Shown here piece by piece: positions 1 through 8,142 of a stretch of 64,000 bases of DNA. The notes under the pieces are model-generated. The model saw nothing but the letters and a program-made list of their open reading frames with translations, had not been told where the DNA came from and searched no databases. The position numbers and the translations under genes were made by a program. The number at the start of each line of letters is the position of its first letter. Position 1 is the stretch's first letter. Source of the DNA: Promicromonospora sukumoe 327MFSha3.1 (GTDB lineage: Bacteria > Actinomycetota > Actinomycetes > Actinomycetales > Cellulomonadaceae); contig NZ_ARQM01000010.1 of NCBI RefSeq assembly GCF_000385135.1, positions 1,612,001-1,676,000 of the forward strand. The letters are read 5' to 3'.

Positions 1-153
1 CGGCTCGGCCTCCCGCTGGTCGACGCCGCAGGCCTCGACGACCTCGCCGAGGCGTGCAAGGGCCTGATGCGATTCGGATTCATGCTCGTGATCGCGCCGC
101 CACGGATCACCGGCACCACCGGGCTCCCGGTCAATCCGATCGCGGTCTTCTGA
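1..153 (+). CDS. Cyclase-family protein, C-terminal fragment
   Basis: The window opens inside a gene; 50 codons are visible before a TGA at 151-153. The last residues read RITGTTGLPVNPIAVF. This ending (hydrophobic strand, then GTG-PVNPIA) is typical of the metal-dependent cyclase / kynurenine-formamidase-like family (PF04199), whose members hydrolyse cyclic amides or esters. The N-terminal His-rich metal site lies outside the window, so activity cannot be judged. The gene runs toward the two-component response regulator on the other strand. The family call rests only on this short C-terminus. Confidence 0.55.
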   Translation, partial: RLGLPLVDAAGLDDLAEACKGLMRFGFMLVIAPPRITGTTGLPVNPIAVF

Positions 154-240
154 GCCCGCGCGTCATCGCATGGGCGGCCGTCCCTCGCGCCCGCGCTTCC
201 CCCGTCAAGTGGTCGCCCCGCGTCTGAAGAAACCGCATCT

Positions 241-258
241 CACCTGGTAAGACAGGTG
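241..258. terminator. Weak inverted repeat between convergent genes
   Basis: CACCTG and CAGGTG are separated by six bases (GTAAGA) in the 150-base space between the cyclase fragment and the response regulator, which converge. The stem is only 6 bp and there is no T-tract, so a terminator role is only a suggestion from position. Confidence 0.3.
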
Positions 259-303
259 GGAGGTGGTCTCTTCGTCAGAGGGCGGTACGGCGCCGACCGA
301 GGG

Positions 304-999
304 TCAGCGATCGGCACCGTCGAGGAGTCCGGCGTCCCGGACCGCCATCGCCGCCGACACCCGGTTGTCGACGCCCAGCTTGCTGAACACCCGGGTGAGG
401 TTCGCCTTCACCGTCGCGAGGCTGAGGTGCATGCGCGTCCCGATCTCGGCGTTCGACAGGCCGCGAGCCATCAGCACGGCGGCCTCGCGCTCCCGCCCGG
501 TGAGCGCCGCGACGGCCCGCGCGACGTCTGGATCGGCCCGCCGGCGGCCCGCCGCCGCGGCGATCACCGTGGTCGTGATCGCGGGAGACAGCACCGGGTC
601 GCCCCGGTGCACCGCCTTGACGGCAGCGATCATCTCGGCCGGCTCGGCGTCCTTGAGCAGGAATCCGGCCGCGCCGTCCGCCAGGGCCGTCAGCACGTCG
701 TCATCGGTATGGAACGTGGTGAGCACCACCACGCGGGGACTCGGCACCACGCGGTCCCGGAGCCGGCCGAGCACGGCGAGCCCGTCGAGCACCGGCATCC
801 TGATGTCGAGCAGAACGACGTCCGGCTCCAGCCGCTCGATCTGCGCCAGCCCCTCCGCGCCGTCCCCGGCCTCGCCGACGATCATCAGCCCGGCGTCACC
901 GCCCAGGACGAGGCGCAGGCCTCTGCGCACCATCGGGTCGTCGTCGACCAGGAGGACCGAGACCGGGCCGGGCACACCGGGCACGCCGGGCGCGTTCAC
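304..999 (-). CDS. Two-component response regulator, NarL/LuxR family
   Basis: 231 residues. The N-terminal receiver domain has the acidic pair near residues 20-21 (VDDDP), the phospho-acceptor Asp65 in VVLLDIRMP, the conserved Thr in VLTTF and the Lys in LLKD. The C-terminal LuxR-type HTH carries LTGREREAAVLMARGLSNAE and a KANLTRVFSKLG recognition helix, so it is a DNA-binding transcription factor. Its ATG overlaps the stop of the histidine-kinase gene by 4 bases, so the two are translationally coupled and form a cognate pair. By position the target may be the divergent ABC exporter beginning at 2305, which is inference. Confidence 0.93.
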   Translation of the reverse strand: MNAPGVPGVPGPVSVLLVDDDPMVRRGLRLVLGGDAGLMIVGEAGDGAEGLAQIERLEPDVVLLDIRMPVLDGLAVLGRLRDRVVPSPRVVVLTTFHTDDDVLTALADGAAGFLLKDAEPAEMIAAVKAVHRGDPVLSPAITTTVIAAAAGRRRADPDVARAVAALTGREREAAVLMARGLSNAEIGTRMHLSLATVKANLTRVFSKLGVDNRVSAAMAVRDAGLLDGADR

Positions 1000-2174
1000 C
1001 GGGCCTCCCGGACAGGCAGGGTCGCGTCCAGGACGAATGCGCCGTCGACGACGTCGTGGCGGGCCGTGCCGTCGACGCCCGCGGTCCGCTCGGCCACGCC
1101 GACCAGGCCGTAGCCCGGGCGTCCGCCGGGCACGCCGGTGGCGGGGACGGGGTTGCTGACCCGGATCCGCACCTCATGGCCGGCGTGCGCAACCTGCACC
1201 GTGACGGGCTCGCCGGGCGCGTGCTTGCGCGCGTTCGTCAGGGCCTCCTGCACGATCCGGTACGCCTGCCGGCTCACGTACTGAGGCACGGACTCGGCCC
1301 CGGTGATCTGGTGGTCGATCGACTGGCCCGACTCCTCGGCCTCCGCGATCAGGACGGGCAGCTCGTGCAGGGTGGGCTGCGGTGGCTCGGGCGGGCCGTC
1401 GGGCGCCCGGCGGAGCGTGCCGAGGACCGTGCGGAGGTCGGCCAGCGACTGCCGCGCGTCGGACTGGATCTGCGCGGCCGTGACCCGGGCCGTGTCGGAG
1501 TCGAGGTCCGTCCGGTAGGCCAGCGCGCCGGCGTTGAGCGCGACGAGCGACAGGCGGTGGGCCAGCACATCGTGCATCTCCCGGGCGATGCGCTCTCGTT
1601 CGGCCATGCGGGCCTGCTCGAGCCTGGCCTCGTCGGCCTCGCGGCGGGCGAGGGCGGCTGCCGACTGCTGCCGTGTCTCGGCCGTCCGGCTGGTGACCAG
1701 CCAGCCGGTCAGAGTGGCCAGGGCGGTCCCGGCGACCGTCAGGGTGAGCTCGACGGTCGAGGGTGCGGTCCACGGCTCGCCGTCGGCCCCCAGGAGCAGC
1801 CCGGCCAGCTTTGCCGCCACCACGCCCGCACCGGCGGCGGTCGCGACGCGCCGTGCGCCCCGGCGCGCGAGCGACGCCTGGCAGTAGATGACGGCGCCGA
1901 GGGCCGCCGGGGAGACCAGCAGCGTCGCGCCGGACACGACCACCGCGACGAGGGGATGCCGATGGTGGAGGGCCACGGTCGCCACGCCGACGGCCCCGCT
2001 GCCGACGGCGAGCGCCAGCAGCGGCCAGGGGACCTGCGGCAGCCGGACCAGGACCGGGGCCAGGTAGTAGAGCCACAGCCCGGCTACCACCAGCCAGCCG
2101 ACGACGGCGCGCGTCGGAGCGGCGTCGTCAGGAGCCGAGGGGCTGACGGGCACGGGGTGCTGCGGGGAGATCAC
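996..2174 (-). CDS. Sensor histidine kinase, NarL-partner (HisKA_3) type
   Basis: 392 residues. The N-terminal third holds about four to five hydrophobic membrane segments with almost no extracellular loop. A short coiled linker follows, then the dimerisation/phosphorylation motif REMHDVLAHRLSLVAL (acceptor His) and a HATPase_c domain ending in the G-box YGLVGVAERTAG. This layout fits intramembrane-sensing actinobacterial kinases that often sit beside ABC exporters. The start is GTG at 2174. No Shine-Dalgarno is visible, and a TAAACT -10-like box (2181-2186) ends six bases before the start, so the mRNA may be leaderless. It phosphorylates the regulator encoded just downstream. Confidence 0.92.
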   Translation of the reverse strand: MISPQHPVPVSPSAPDDAAPTRAVVGWLVVAGLWLYYLAPVLVRLPQVPWPLLALAVGSGAVGVATVALHHRHPLVAVVVSGATLLVSPAALGAVIYCQASLARRGARRVATAAGAGVVAAKLAGLLLGADGEPWTAPSTVELTLTVAGTALATLTGWLVTSRTAETRQQSAAALARREADEARLEQARMAERERIAREMHDVLAHRLSLVALNAGALAYRTDLDSDTARVTAAQIQSDARQSLADLRTVLGTLRRAPDGPPEPPQPTLHELPVLIAEAEESGQSIDHQITGAESVPQYVSRQAYRIVQEALTNARKHAPGEPVTVQVAHAGHEVRIRVSNPVPATGVPGGRPGYGLVGVAERTAGVDGTARHDVVDGAFVLDATLPVREAR

Positions 2175-2304
2175 CTGGTCAGTTTAGGAATCGCCGTGCG
2201 AGGAGCCCCAGCGACCTTCGGCTCGGGTTCGCCGGCCCATCGGCTGAAGACTTCCGGCCTGTCGCAGGATGTGGCCGGCCTGGCCGCGGTGATGCAGTGC
2301 GGTC

Positions 2305-3045
2305 ATGATCAAATTCGACGGTGTGACCAAGGCGTACCAAGGCCACGTAGTGCTCGACGCGGTTGACCTCCAGGCTCCGGCGGGAGCGGTCACCGGCTTC
2401 CTCGGTCCGAACGGGGCGGGCAAGTCCACCGCCCTGCGGATCCTTGTCGGCCTGGCGCGGGCGGACAGCGGGCGAGCCACGATCGGGGGCCGGTCCTACC
2501 GCTCCCTGACGCGCCCGGCCGCGACCGTCGGTGTCCTGCTCGACGCGGACGCCGTCCACCCGGGACGCACCGGGCGCGAGACCCTCGCGCTCACCTGCAT
2601 CGCCCTCGGTCTGCCCCGGCGTCGGGCCGACGAGGCACTGGACCGGGTCGGCCTGAGCCGGAGGGAGGGGCGGCAGCGGGCGCGTGGGTATTCGCTCGGC
2701 ATGCGGCAGCGGCTGGGACTGGCCCACGCGCTGCTCGGCGACCCGGACGTGCTCGTGCTCGACGAGCCTGCCAACGGGCTCGACCCGCAGGGCCAGCGCT
2801 GGCTGGCCGAGCTGCTCCGGGACCAGGCCGACCGGGGTCGTACGGTGCTGCTGTCGAGCCATCAGCTCGCCGAGGTCGAGCAGCTCGCGGACCATCTCGT
2901 GATCATCGGTGGAGGGCGAGTCCTGAGCGCCGGTACGACGGCGGACCTGGCCGCGGCCCACGGCGCGATCGCCGAGCACTACTTCGCGCTGACCGACGGC
3001 GTGGACCGGGCGGCTGCCGCCCGTGGCGGACGGATCGCGGCATGA
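2305..3045 (+). CDS. ABC exporter ATP-binding protein
   Basis: 246 residues, one nucleotide-binding domain. Walker A GPNGAGKST lies near residue 34, the signature is YSLGMRQRLG, Walker B is DVLVLDEP, and the switch His is in LLSSHQLAE. The sequence resembles the DrrA/CcmA/BcrA class that powers two-component exporters. Its stop overlaps the ATG of the permease by 4 bases. It is divergent from the histidine kinase with 130 bases between; no clear operator is visible there. The substrate is unknown; peptide antibiotics are typical for kinase-linked exporters of this class, but nothing here proves it. Confidence 0.92.
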   Translation: MIKFDGVTKAYQGHVVLDAVDLQAPAGAVTGFLGPNGAGKSTALRILVGLARADSGRATIGGRSYRSLTRPAATVGVLLDADAVHPGRTGRETLALTCIALGLPRRRADEALDRVGLSRREGRQRARGYSLGMRQRLGLAHALLGDPDVLVLDEPANGLDPQGQRWLAELLRDQADRGRTVLLSSHQLAEVEQLADHLVIIGGGRVLSAGTTADLAAAHGAIAEHYFALTDGVDRAAAARGGRIAA

Positions 3046-3755
3046 CCGCCCGGCTCTGTCTGGTCGAGCTGCGCAAGCTCGTCGACACGGTCTCCGGCGC
3101 CGTGCTGATCGGCGTCGCCGTGGTCCTCGCCGGGGTGTTCGGCGGAGGCGCGCTCCTCGTCCGCCCGGGCGCGTCGTTCTCCGAGGTGGCCCAGCTCGCG
3201 GGCGTGCCGGGCGGGACCCTGGTCACGGTCATGGCGATCATGCTGGTCACCGCGGAACGAACCCACCGTACGGCGCTGGTCACCTACGTCGTCACCCCGC
3301 GGCGCGGGCAGGTGGTGGCCGCCAAGGCGGTCGCGGCAGCGACGCTCGCCCTCACGCTCGTCGTGCTCGCCGTGGCCGCCGCGGCCGTGATCGTGCCCGT
3401 CGGAGCCGTGGTGACCGGCAAGGAGGCGAGCTGGGCGGTCGATGCCGCCGCACTGACCTCCTGGGCGGCCGGCACTCTCGTGGGCGCGTTGTCCGGGTGG
3501 GCGCTGGGCCTGGCGATCAACAACGCGCCGGCGGCCATCGTGCTGGTGCTGGTGTGGCCGATGGCTACCGGCCTGCTGGCCAACGTGCCCGCACTCGCGC
3601 CCGTCCTGCCCTGGCTCGACAGCGCGGCGGTCTCCGGCTTCGGCGACGGTGTCGACCAGGGTGAGCTGGGCAGGTTCCTCACCGGGCTGGCGGTCTGGGT
3701 GGCCGTCCCCGCCGTCGTCGGCCTGGTCCGCGCCCTGCGGGGGGAGGTGCGCTGA
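3042..3755 (+). CDS. ABC-2 type exporter permease
   Basis: 237 residues with about six hydrophobic segments, starting after a short cytoplasmic N-terminus (MTARLCLVELRKLVDT, the ELRKL motif common in ABC-2 permeases). There is no signal peptide or ATPase motif. It overlaps the ATP-binding gene by 4 bases, so the two products probably form one exporter in the membrane. The substrate cannot be inferred. Confidence 0.85.
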   Translation: MTARLCLVELRKLVDTVSGAVLIGVAVVLAGVFGGGALLVRPGASFSEVAQLAGVPGGTLVTVMAIMLVTAERTHRTALVTYVVTPRRGQVVAAKAVAAATLALTLVVLAVAAAAVIVPVGAVVTGKEASWAVDAAALTSWAAGTLVGALSGWALGLAINNAPAAIVLVLVWPMATGLLANVPALAPVLPWLDSAAVSGFGDGVDQGELGRFLTGLAVWVAVPAVVGLVRALRGEVR

Positions 3756-3780
3756 GCAGGGACACCAGTACAGTCGGCCC

Positions 3781-4197
3781 ATGTCAGCCGATGGCAAGCC
3801 CCGCCCGGTCGTCGTCAGGTCTTCCCGTGCGCCGGCGCTCGAGGTGGCGGCCGCCGTCCTGATCCCGATCGGCGTGCTGGTCCTTGCCGGGAACTGGTTC
3901 ACGTCCTACGCCTGCTTCATCCATTCCTGCGGCAGCCCGGACACCGGCAACCACGTCACCTACGCGGTGACCGCGCCGGTCGTCGTGGCCGCCGTCGTCT
4001 GGACGTTCATCAGCGCCTGGCGGCGTGAGGCGAGCTGGATCTACCTCTGGCACGGACCGGTCGGCCTGGTCGCGCTGATCGTCGCGGTCCTGTGCGCGGT
4101 GCCGACGTTCGAGGTGTCGACTCCTGAGCCCGAGCACACGCCGTGGACCGGCTGCGTCGAGTACTCGGGCGGCGACAGCGACTGCCCGGGCGGCTGA
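3781..4197 (+). CDS. Hypothetical small membrane protein
   Basis: 138 residues from ATG 3781, 25 bases after the permease stop; a longer in-frame reading would overlap the permease, so the shorter one is preferred. Three hydrophobic stretches (about residues 23-42, 62-80, 98-116) are joined by a Cys-containing loop (YACFIHSCGS). The C-terminus is polar and acidic, with another Cys pair and a glycine-rich end. It was not recognised as a known family. The position suggests co-transcription with the exporter genes. The stop codon sits in the loop of a 12-bp hairpin. Confidence 0.7.
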   Translation: MSADGKPRPVVVRSSRAPALEVAAAVLIPIGVLVLAGNWFTSYACFIHSCGSPDTGNHVTYAVTAPVVVAAVVWTFISAWRREASWIYLWHGPVGLVALIVAVLCAVPTFEVSTPEPEHTPWTGCVEYSGGDSDCPGG

Positions 4198-4212
4198 CGT
4201 CCGCCCGGGCAG
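4182..4212. terminator. Hairpin terminator overlapping a stop codon
   Basis: A perfect 12-bp stem (4182-4193 with 4201-4212) surrounds a 7-base loop containing the TGA of the upstream gene. It lies between the membrane-protein gene and the convergent hydrolase gene, so it can serve both strands. There is no T-tract, as is common in high-G+C actinobacteria. Confidence 0.65.
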
Positions 4213-4231
4213 CCTCACACGGACGGGGAGG

Positions 4232-5134
4232 TCAGGAACCGGCCACGGTCACCGCGCCGAGAAAGCCCGCCACCGCCGCGGTGAACTTTCCCGGACTCTC
4301 GATGTGGCCCAGGTGACCGGTCCCGTCCAGCACCGCGAGCTGCGAACCGGGCACCGCCTCGTGGATCATCCGGGCCCACCGCAGGCCGCAGATGAAGTCG
4401 TCGTCGCCCACCAGCACCAGGGTGGGCATCGACAGGGCGGGCAGCTCCTCCCGCACGTCGAAGGCCGGCCCCTCGCCCCACGCCGGGGCGGCGTACATGC
4501 GCAGCGCGTTGCGGCCGACGGCGAAGTCGGACTCGTGGCCCCAGTAGTCGTGGAAGTACGCCGGGGCGATCCTGCGCAGCACCTCCGTCGCGCCCTCGTC
4601 GTCGGACGGCGCGGTCTGGCCGGTCAGGCCCGCGACGTAGGTCGCCACCTCGGGATGGTCGGCGACGTGGCGCCGCGCGTACCCCTCCATGTTCTCGACC
4701 GCCACCGACCAGAAGTCCTCGCCGGTCACGGGCGAGGTGTCGTACAGGACCAGCGAGGCCACGCGGTCCGGGTGGTCGAGCGCGTAGCGCTGGGCCACGA
4801 ACCCGCCGTGGGAGTGCCCGAGCACCATGACCTGCGGCAGCCCCAGGTGCTCGACGATCGCGTGCAGGAAGTGGGTGTACAGGCCCAGGTCGTAGCCGCG
4901 CGGGTCGGCGAGCCGCCCCGACGCCCCGGTGCCGACGGGCTCGACGTACACCATCGTCATGCTCCGCTCCAGGTCGGGCATGCGCAGGTAGTCCCAGCCG
5001 ATCCCGGGACCGCCCGGGTGGACGACGCAGACGGGACCGCTCCCGGCGACGTGGTAACGCTGCTCGACGACGGAGGTGCCGTGCTGGACGGAGATGGTGT
5101 GGGTGCCGAGGGAGACGGCGTTGTTCGAGGTCAC
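4232..5134 (-). CDS. Alpha/beta hydrolase, proline-iminopeptidase-like
   Basis: 300 residues. The oxyanion motif HPGGPG is at residues 39-44, the nucleophile elbow GHSHGG puts Ser at about 108, an acid residue is likely in GDDDF, and a C-terminal GTGHLGH supplies the catalytic His. The HGGPG-like motif is typical of prolyl aminopeptidases and related hydrolases, but the family is broad, so peptidase activity is not certain. No signal peptide is seen, so it is cytoplasmic. It precedes no obvious partner and its neighbour LacI-1 reads on the same strand 21 bases upstream of its start, so the two may be co-transcribed. Confidence 0.88.
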   Translation of the reverse strand: MTSNNAVSLGTHTISVQHGTSVVEQRYHVAGSGPVCVVHPGGPGIGWDYLRMPDLERSMTMVYVEPVGTGASGRLADPRGYDLGLYTHFLHAIVEHLGLPQVMVLGHSHGGFVAQRYALDHPDRVASLVLYDTSPVTGEDFWSVAVENMEGYARRHVADHPEVATYVAGLTGQTAPSDDEGATEVLRRIAPAYFHDYWGHESDFAVGRNALRMYAAPAWGEGPAFDVREELPALSMPTLVLVGDDDFICGLRWARMIHEAVPGSQLAVLDGTGHLGHIESPGKFTAAVAGFLGAVTVAGS

Positions 5135-5155
5135 GCCCCCATGACCGGGTAGGGC

Positions 5156-6181
5156 TCAGTCCTGTGACATCGACCCGGCCGCGGTCGATCCCCGCACCAC
5201 CAGCCGCGTCGCGAGCTCCTCGCGCGGCGCCTCCCGCGGCACGTCCCCGCCCAGCCGCAGCAGCATGCGCAGCGCCGCCCCGCCCATCTCCGCGATGGGC
5301 TGGTGCACCGTGGTCAGCGCCGGGCTGAGCCAGCGCGCCTCGGGCAGGTCGTCGAAGCCGACGACGCTCACGTCGTCGGGAATCCGCAGGCCCAGCGCGG
5401 CGGCGGCGTCGTACACGCCGAGGGCGATGGTGTCCGAGCACGCGAAGACCGCCGTCGGCGCCGGGGTGGCGCGCAGGAGGGCCAGCGCACCCTCCGCGGC
5501 CTGCTCGCGCCGCCAGTCGGTGTGGGCCACGCGGTGGTCGGGCAGGTCGAGGCCCGCCTGCGTGACGGCGGAACGGAACCCATCGATCCGCGCCTGGCTG
5601 TACAGGTGGTCGCGCTGCCCGCCCAGGACGGCGAGGCGCCGGTGCCCGAGCCCCAGCAGGTGCTCGGCCGCGGCGCGGCCGCCGGCCCAGTTGGCGGCCC
5701 CGACGCTCGCCACGGACGACGGCGGCTGGCGCAGCGGATCGAGCAGCACCACCGGCAGGCGCGCGGCGGCCAGGGTCGCGAGCTGGTCGTCGGTCGTGTC
5801 CACGAGGGCCAGGACGGCGCCGCGCAGCCGCCGGGCGAGCAGCCGGGTGAGCCAGGCGTCGTCGGGCGGGCGGGCGACCGACACGACCACCTCGATCCCC
5901 GCCTCCTCCGCGGCCTGCTCGACGCCGCTCAGCGCGCGGTTGGCCCAGGTGCCCTCGATGCCGCTGAGCACGAGGTCCACGAAGGGCCAGCTCTCCGGGC
6001 GCGACGGCGCGTTCCGGCCGGCGCGGCCGCGGTAGCCGAGCTCCGCGACGGCGTCCAGCACGCGGGCGCGGGTCGCCGCCGAGACGTCCGAGCGGCCGCT
6101 GAGCACCTTGGACACGGTGGGCACCGTGGTCCCGGCGGCCTGCGCGACGTCCGCGAGGGTGGTCCGACGTGGGTCCGGCAT
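5156..6181 (-). CDS. LacI-family regulator (LacI-1)
   Basis: 341 residues from ATG 6181. An in-frame upstream codon at 6217 would extend it through the operator palindrome, so 6181 is preferred. The HTH reads TLADVAQAAGTTVPTVSKVL, with the hinge helix VLDAVAELGYRGR, followed by a periplasmic-binding-protein-like effector domain ending in GFDDLPEARWLSPALTTVHQ. It represses target promoters until a sugar ligand binds. It is divergent from the thuA-like/oxidoreductase pair, and two copies of AGTTGCGCAACT lie in the shared intergenic region, so it very probably controls both that pair and itself. Confidence 0.93.
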   Translation of the reverse strand: MPDPRRTTLADVAQAAGTTVPTVSKVLSGRSDVSAATRARVLDAVAELGYRGRAGRNAPSRPESWPFVDLVLSGIEGTWANRALSGVEQAAEEAGIEVVVSVARPPDDAWLTRLLARRLRGAVLALVDTTDDQLATLAAARLPVVLLDPLRQPPSSVASVGAANWAGGRAAAEHLLGLGHRRLAVLGGQRDHLYSQARIDGFRSAVTQAGLDLPDHRVAHTDWRREQAAEGALALLRATPAPTAVFACSDTIALGVYDAAAALGLRIPDDVSVVGFDDLPEARWLSPALTTVHQPIAEMGGAALRMLLRLGGDVPREAPREELATRLVVRGSTAAGSMSQD

Positions 6182-6206
6182 ATGACGACGGTAGTGACGG
6201 TCGCAG

Positions 6207-6220
6207 AAGTTGCGCAACTT
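6207..6220. promoter_or_regulatory. LacI-1 operator, upstream copy
   Basis: AAGTTGCGCAACTT is a perfect 14-bp palindrome with a central CG step, typical of LacI-family operators. It lies 26 bases upstream of the lacI-1 start and next to the -35 box of the divergent operon. Confidence 0.8.
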
Positions 6221-6228
6221 ATTGGGGG

Positions 6229-6257
6229 TTGATCCGGCAAAAGTACTCGGGTATCAA
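6229..6257 (+). promoter_or_regulatory. Probable promoter of the thuA-like operon
   Basis: TTGATC (6229-6234) and TATCAA (6252-6257) are 17 bases apart and framed by the two LacI-1 operator copies. The -10 match is moderate, so the promoter is inferred mainly from spacing and context. Confidence 0.45.
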
Positions 6258-6283
6258 AGGGAGGCGGCATCTCATCGGGCCGC

Positions 6284-6295
6284 AGTTGCGCAACT
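6284..6295. promoter_or_regulatory. LacI-1 operator, downstream copy
   Basis: AGTTGCGCAACT repeats the 12-bp core of the upstream operator, 76 bases centre to centre, about seven helical turns. It falls just upstream of the thuA-like ribosome-binding region, a position where bound repressor would block transcription and could loop to the other site. Confidence 0.8.
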
Positions 6296-6312
6296 TTCGG
6301 GAGCGGAGCCCC

Positions 6313-7023
6313 ATGACGACGACGTCGAGCAACAAACGCGCGCTGGTCGTGCGCGGTGGCTGGACCGGGCACGAGCCGGTCGAGACCACCGACTCTTTCC
6401 TGCCGTTCCTCACCGAGCACGGCTACGAGGTCCGGGTCGAGGAGTCGACGGCGGTCTACGCCGACGCCGACTACCTGGCGGGCGTCGACGTCGTGGTCCA
6501 GACCGTCACCATGAGCACCATCGAGCCCGCGGAGCTCAGCGGCCTGATCGCCGCCGTGGCCGCCGGCACGGGGCTGGCGGGATGGCACGGCGGCATCGCC
6601 GACTCCTTCCGGAACAGCTCCGACTACCTGCAGCTCGTCGGCGGGCAGTTCGCCGCCCACCCGCCCAGGGCGCCGCGCTCGGAGCTGCCGGGGGAGGCCG
6701 CCGACAACTTCGTGCGCCACACGATCGACATCGTGCCCGAGCGCGCCGATCACCCGATCGTCGCCGGGATCTCCGACTTCGAGCTGACGACGGAGCAGTA
6801 CTGGGTGCTGTCCGACGAGTACAACGACGTGCTCGCGACCACCACGCTCGCCGCGCGCGAGTTCGACCCGTGGCACCGGCCCGTGACCTGCCCGGCGATC
6901 TGGACGCGGCGGTGGGGCGCGGGCCGCGTCTTCGTCTCGACGCCAGGTCACGAGCTCGCCGTCGTCGCCGATCCCAACGTGCGCACCATCATCGAGAGGG
7001 GCATCCTGTGGGCCAGCCGCTGA
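6313..7023 (+). CDS. ThuA-like (trehalose-utilisation family) protein
   Basis: 236 residues from ATG 6313. The fold signature of the ThuA family (PF06283, class-I glutamine-amidotransferase-like) is visible: an N-terminal ALVVRGGWTGHEP strand-loop, a central GLAGWHGGIADSF and a C-terminal TPGHELAVVADPNVRT. Family members act with Gfo/Idh/MocA dehydrogenases in the oxidation of disaccharides or sugar derivatives, though the exact chemistry is poorly defined. The downstream dehydrogenase overlaps its 3' end by 16 bases, confirming a functional pair under LacI-1. It is predicted cytoplasmic. Confidence 0.85.
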   Translation: MTTTSSNKRALVVRGGWTGHEPVETTDSFLPFLTEHGYEVRVEESTAVYADADYLAGVDVVVQTVTMSTIEPAELSGLIAAVAAGTGLAGWHGGIADSFRNSSDYLQLVGGQFAAHPPRAPRSELPGEAADNFVRHTIDIVPERADHPIVAGISDFELTTEQYWVLSDEYNDVLATTTLAAREFDPWHRPVTCPAIWTRRWGAGRVFVSTPGHELAVVADPNVRTIIERGILWASR

Positions 7024-8099
7024 GGGTCGGGATCGTCGGGGTCGGGGCGATCGCCGGCCAGTACCTGACCACGTTCGAGCGGCTCGACGCCGTCCGCCTC
7101 GTCGCGGTGGCCGACCTCGACGCCGCGCGGGCGGCGGCCGTGGCCGCCGAGCAGGGCGTGCGTGCCCTGAGCGTCGAGGAGCTGACGACCGACCCCGAGG
7201 TCGACCTCGTCCTCAACCTGACGATCCCCGCCGCCCACGCCGAGATCGCCCTGCGCGCCATCGCCGGCGGAAAGGCCGTCTACGGCGAGAAGCCGCTCGC
7301 GGTCACCCTGGAGGACGCGCGCGCGATCCTGGACGCGGGCCGGGCCGCCGGGGTGCGGGTGGGCTGCGCTCCGGACACCGTGCTCGGCACGGGCGTGCAG
7401 ACGGCGCGCAAGGCCATCGACGACGGCGCGATCGGTCGGCCGGTCGCCGCCACCGCGACCATGACGACGCCGGGCCACGAGCGCTGGCACCCGAACCCCG
7501 ACTTCTACTACCAGCCGGGCGGCGGCCCGTTGCTGGACATGGGCCCGTACTACGTGACCGCCCTGGTCACGCTGCTGGGCCCGGTCGAGTCGGTGGTCGG
7601 ACTCGCGAGCCACACCCGCGCGACGCGCACCATCGGGTCGGGCGCGCGGGCGGGGGAGACCGTCCCGGTCGACGTCGACACGCACGTGACCGGGGTGCTG
7701 CGGCACGTGTCCGGCGCGCTGTCGACGCTGGTGATGAGCTTCGACGCGGTCGCCACCCGCGCGTCGAACATCGAGGTGCACGGGCAGGCCGGGTCGCTCG
7801 TCGTCCCCGACCCGAACGGGTTCGACGGCGACGTGCTGCTGCACGAGCTCGGCGGCTCCTGGGAGACCCTGACGCCCAGCGCGGGCTACCGCGGCGCGGG
7901 GCGCGGCTACGGCGTTGCCGACCTCGCGACGACGGCGCCCGGGGTCGTCGCGCGCGCGGACGGCGCGCTCGCGTACCACGTGCTGGAGGTCATGACGGCG
8001 CTGCTCACGGCGGCCGACTCGGGGACGACGGTCGCCGTCGAGAGCCGGTGCGAGCGGCCGGCGGCGGTGCCGTTGTCGGACGGGCCCGCGCTGGGCTGA
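7008..8099 (+). CDS. Gfo/Idh/MocA-family sugar oxidoreductase
   Basis: 363 residues from GTG 7008, preceded by GAGAGGG seven bases upstream and starting inside the thuA-like gene. The N-terminal Rossmann motif VGIVGVGAIAGQYL binds NAD(P). YGEKPLAVT carries the conserved EKP lysine, followed by the family substrate domain with GGGPLLDMGPYYV. Such enzymes oxidise a sugar or inositol hydroxyl to a ketone. Coupling to a ThuA partner suggests 3-keto-sugar metabolism, which is inference. No importer is encoded beside the pair, so its substrate must enter by another route. Confidence 0.92.
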   Translation: MGQPLRVGIVGVGAIAGQYLTTFERLDAVRLVAVADLDAARAAAVAAEQGVRALSVEELTTDPEVDLVLNLTIPAAHAEIALRAIAGGKAVYGEKPLAVTLEDARAILDAGRAAGVRVGCAPDTVLGTGVQTARKAIDDGAIGRPVAATATMTTPGHERWHPNPDFYYQPGGGPLLDMGPYYVTALVTLLGPVESVVGLASHTRATRTIGSGARAGETVPVDVDTHVTGVLRHVSGALSTLVMSFDAVATRASNIEVHGQAGSLVVPDPNGFDGDVLLHELGGSWETLTPSAGYRGAGRGYGVADLATTAPGVVARADGALAYHVLEVMTALLTAADSGTTVAVESRCERPAAVPLSDGPALG

Positions 8100-8123
8100 C
8101 GGTGGTGGTTCCGGTCGCGGCGG

Positions 8124-8142
8124 CGCGCCCGTTCAGGGCGCG
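8124..8142. terminator. Short hairpin between convergent genes
   Basis: CGCGCCC and GGGCGCG form a 7-bp stem around GTTCA. It overlaps the stop of the TetR gene and lies 25 bases after the oxidoreductase stop. A bidirectional terminator is likely from position and stem strength. Confidence 0.5.
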
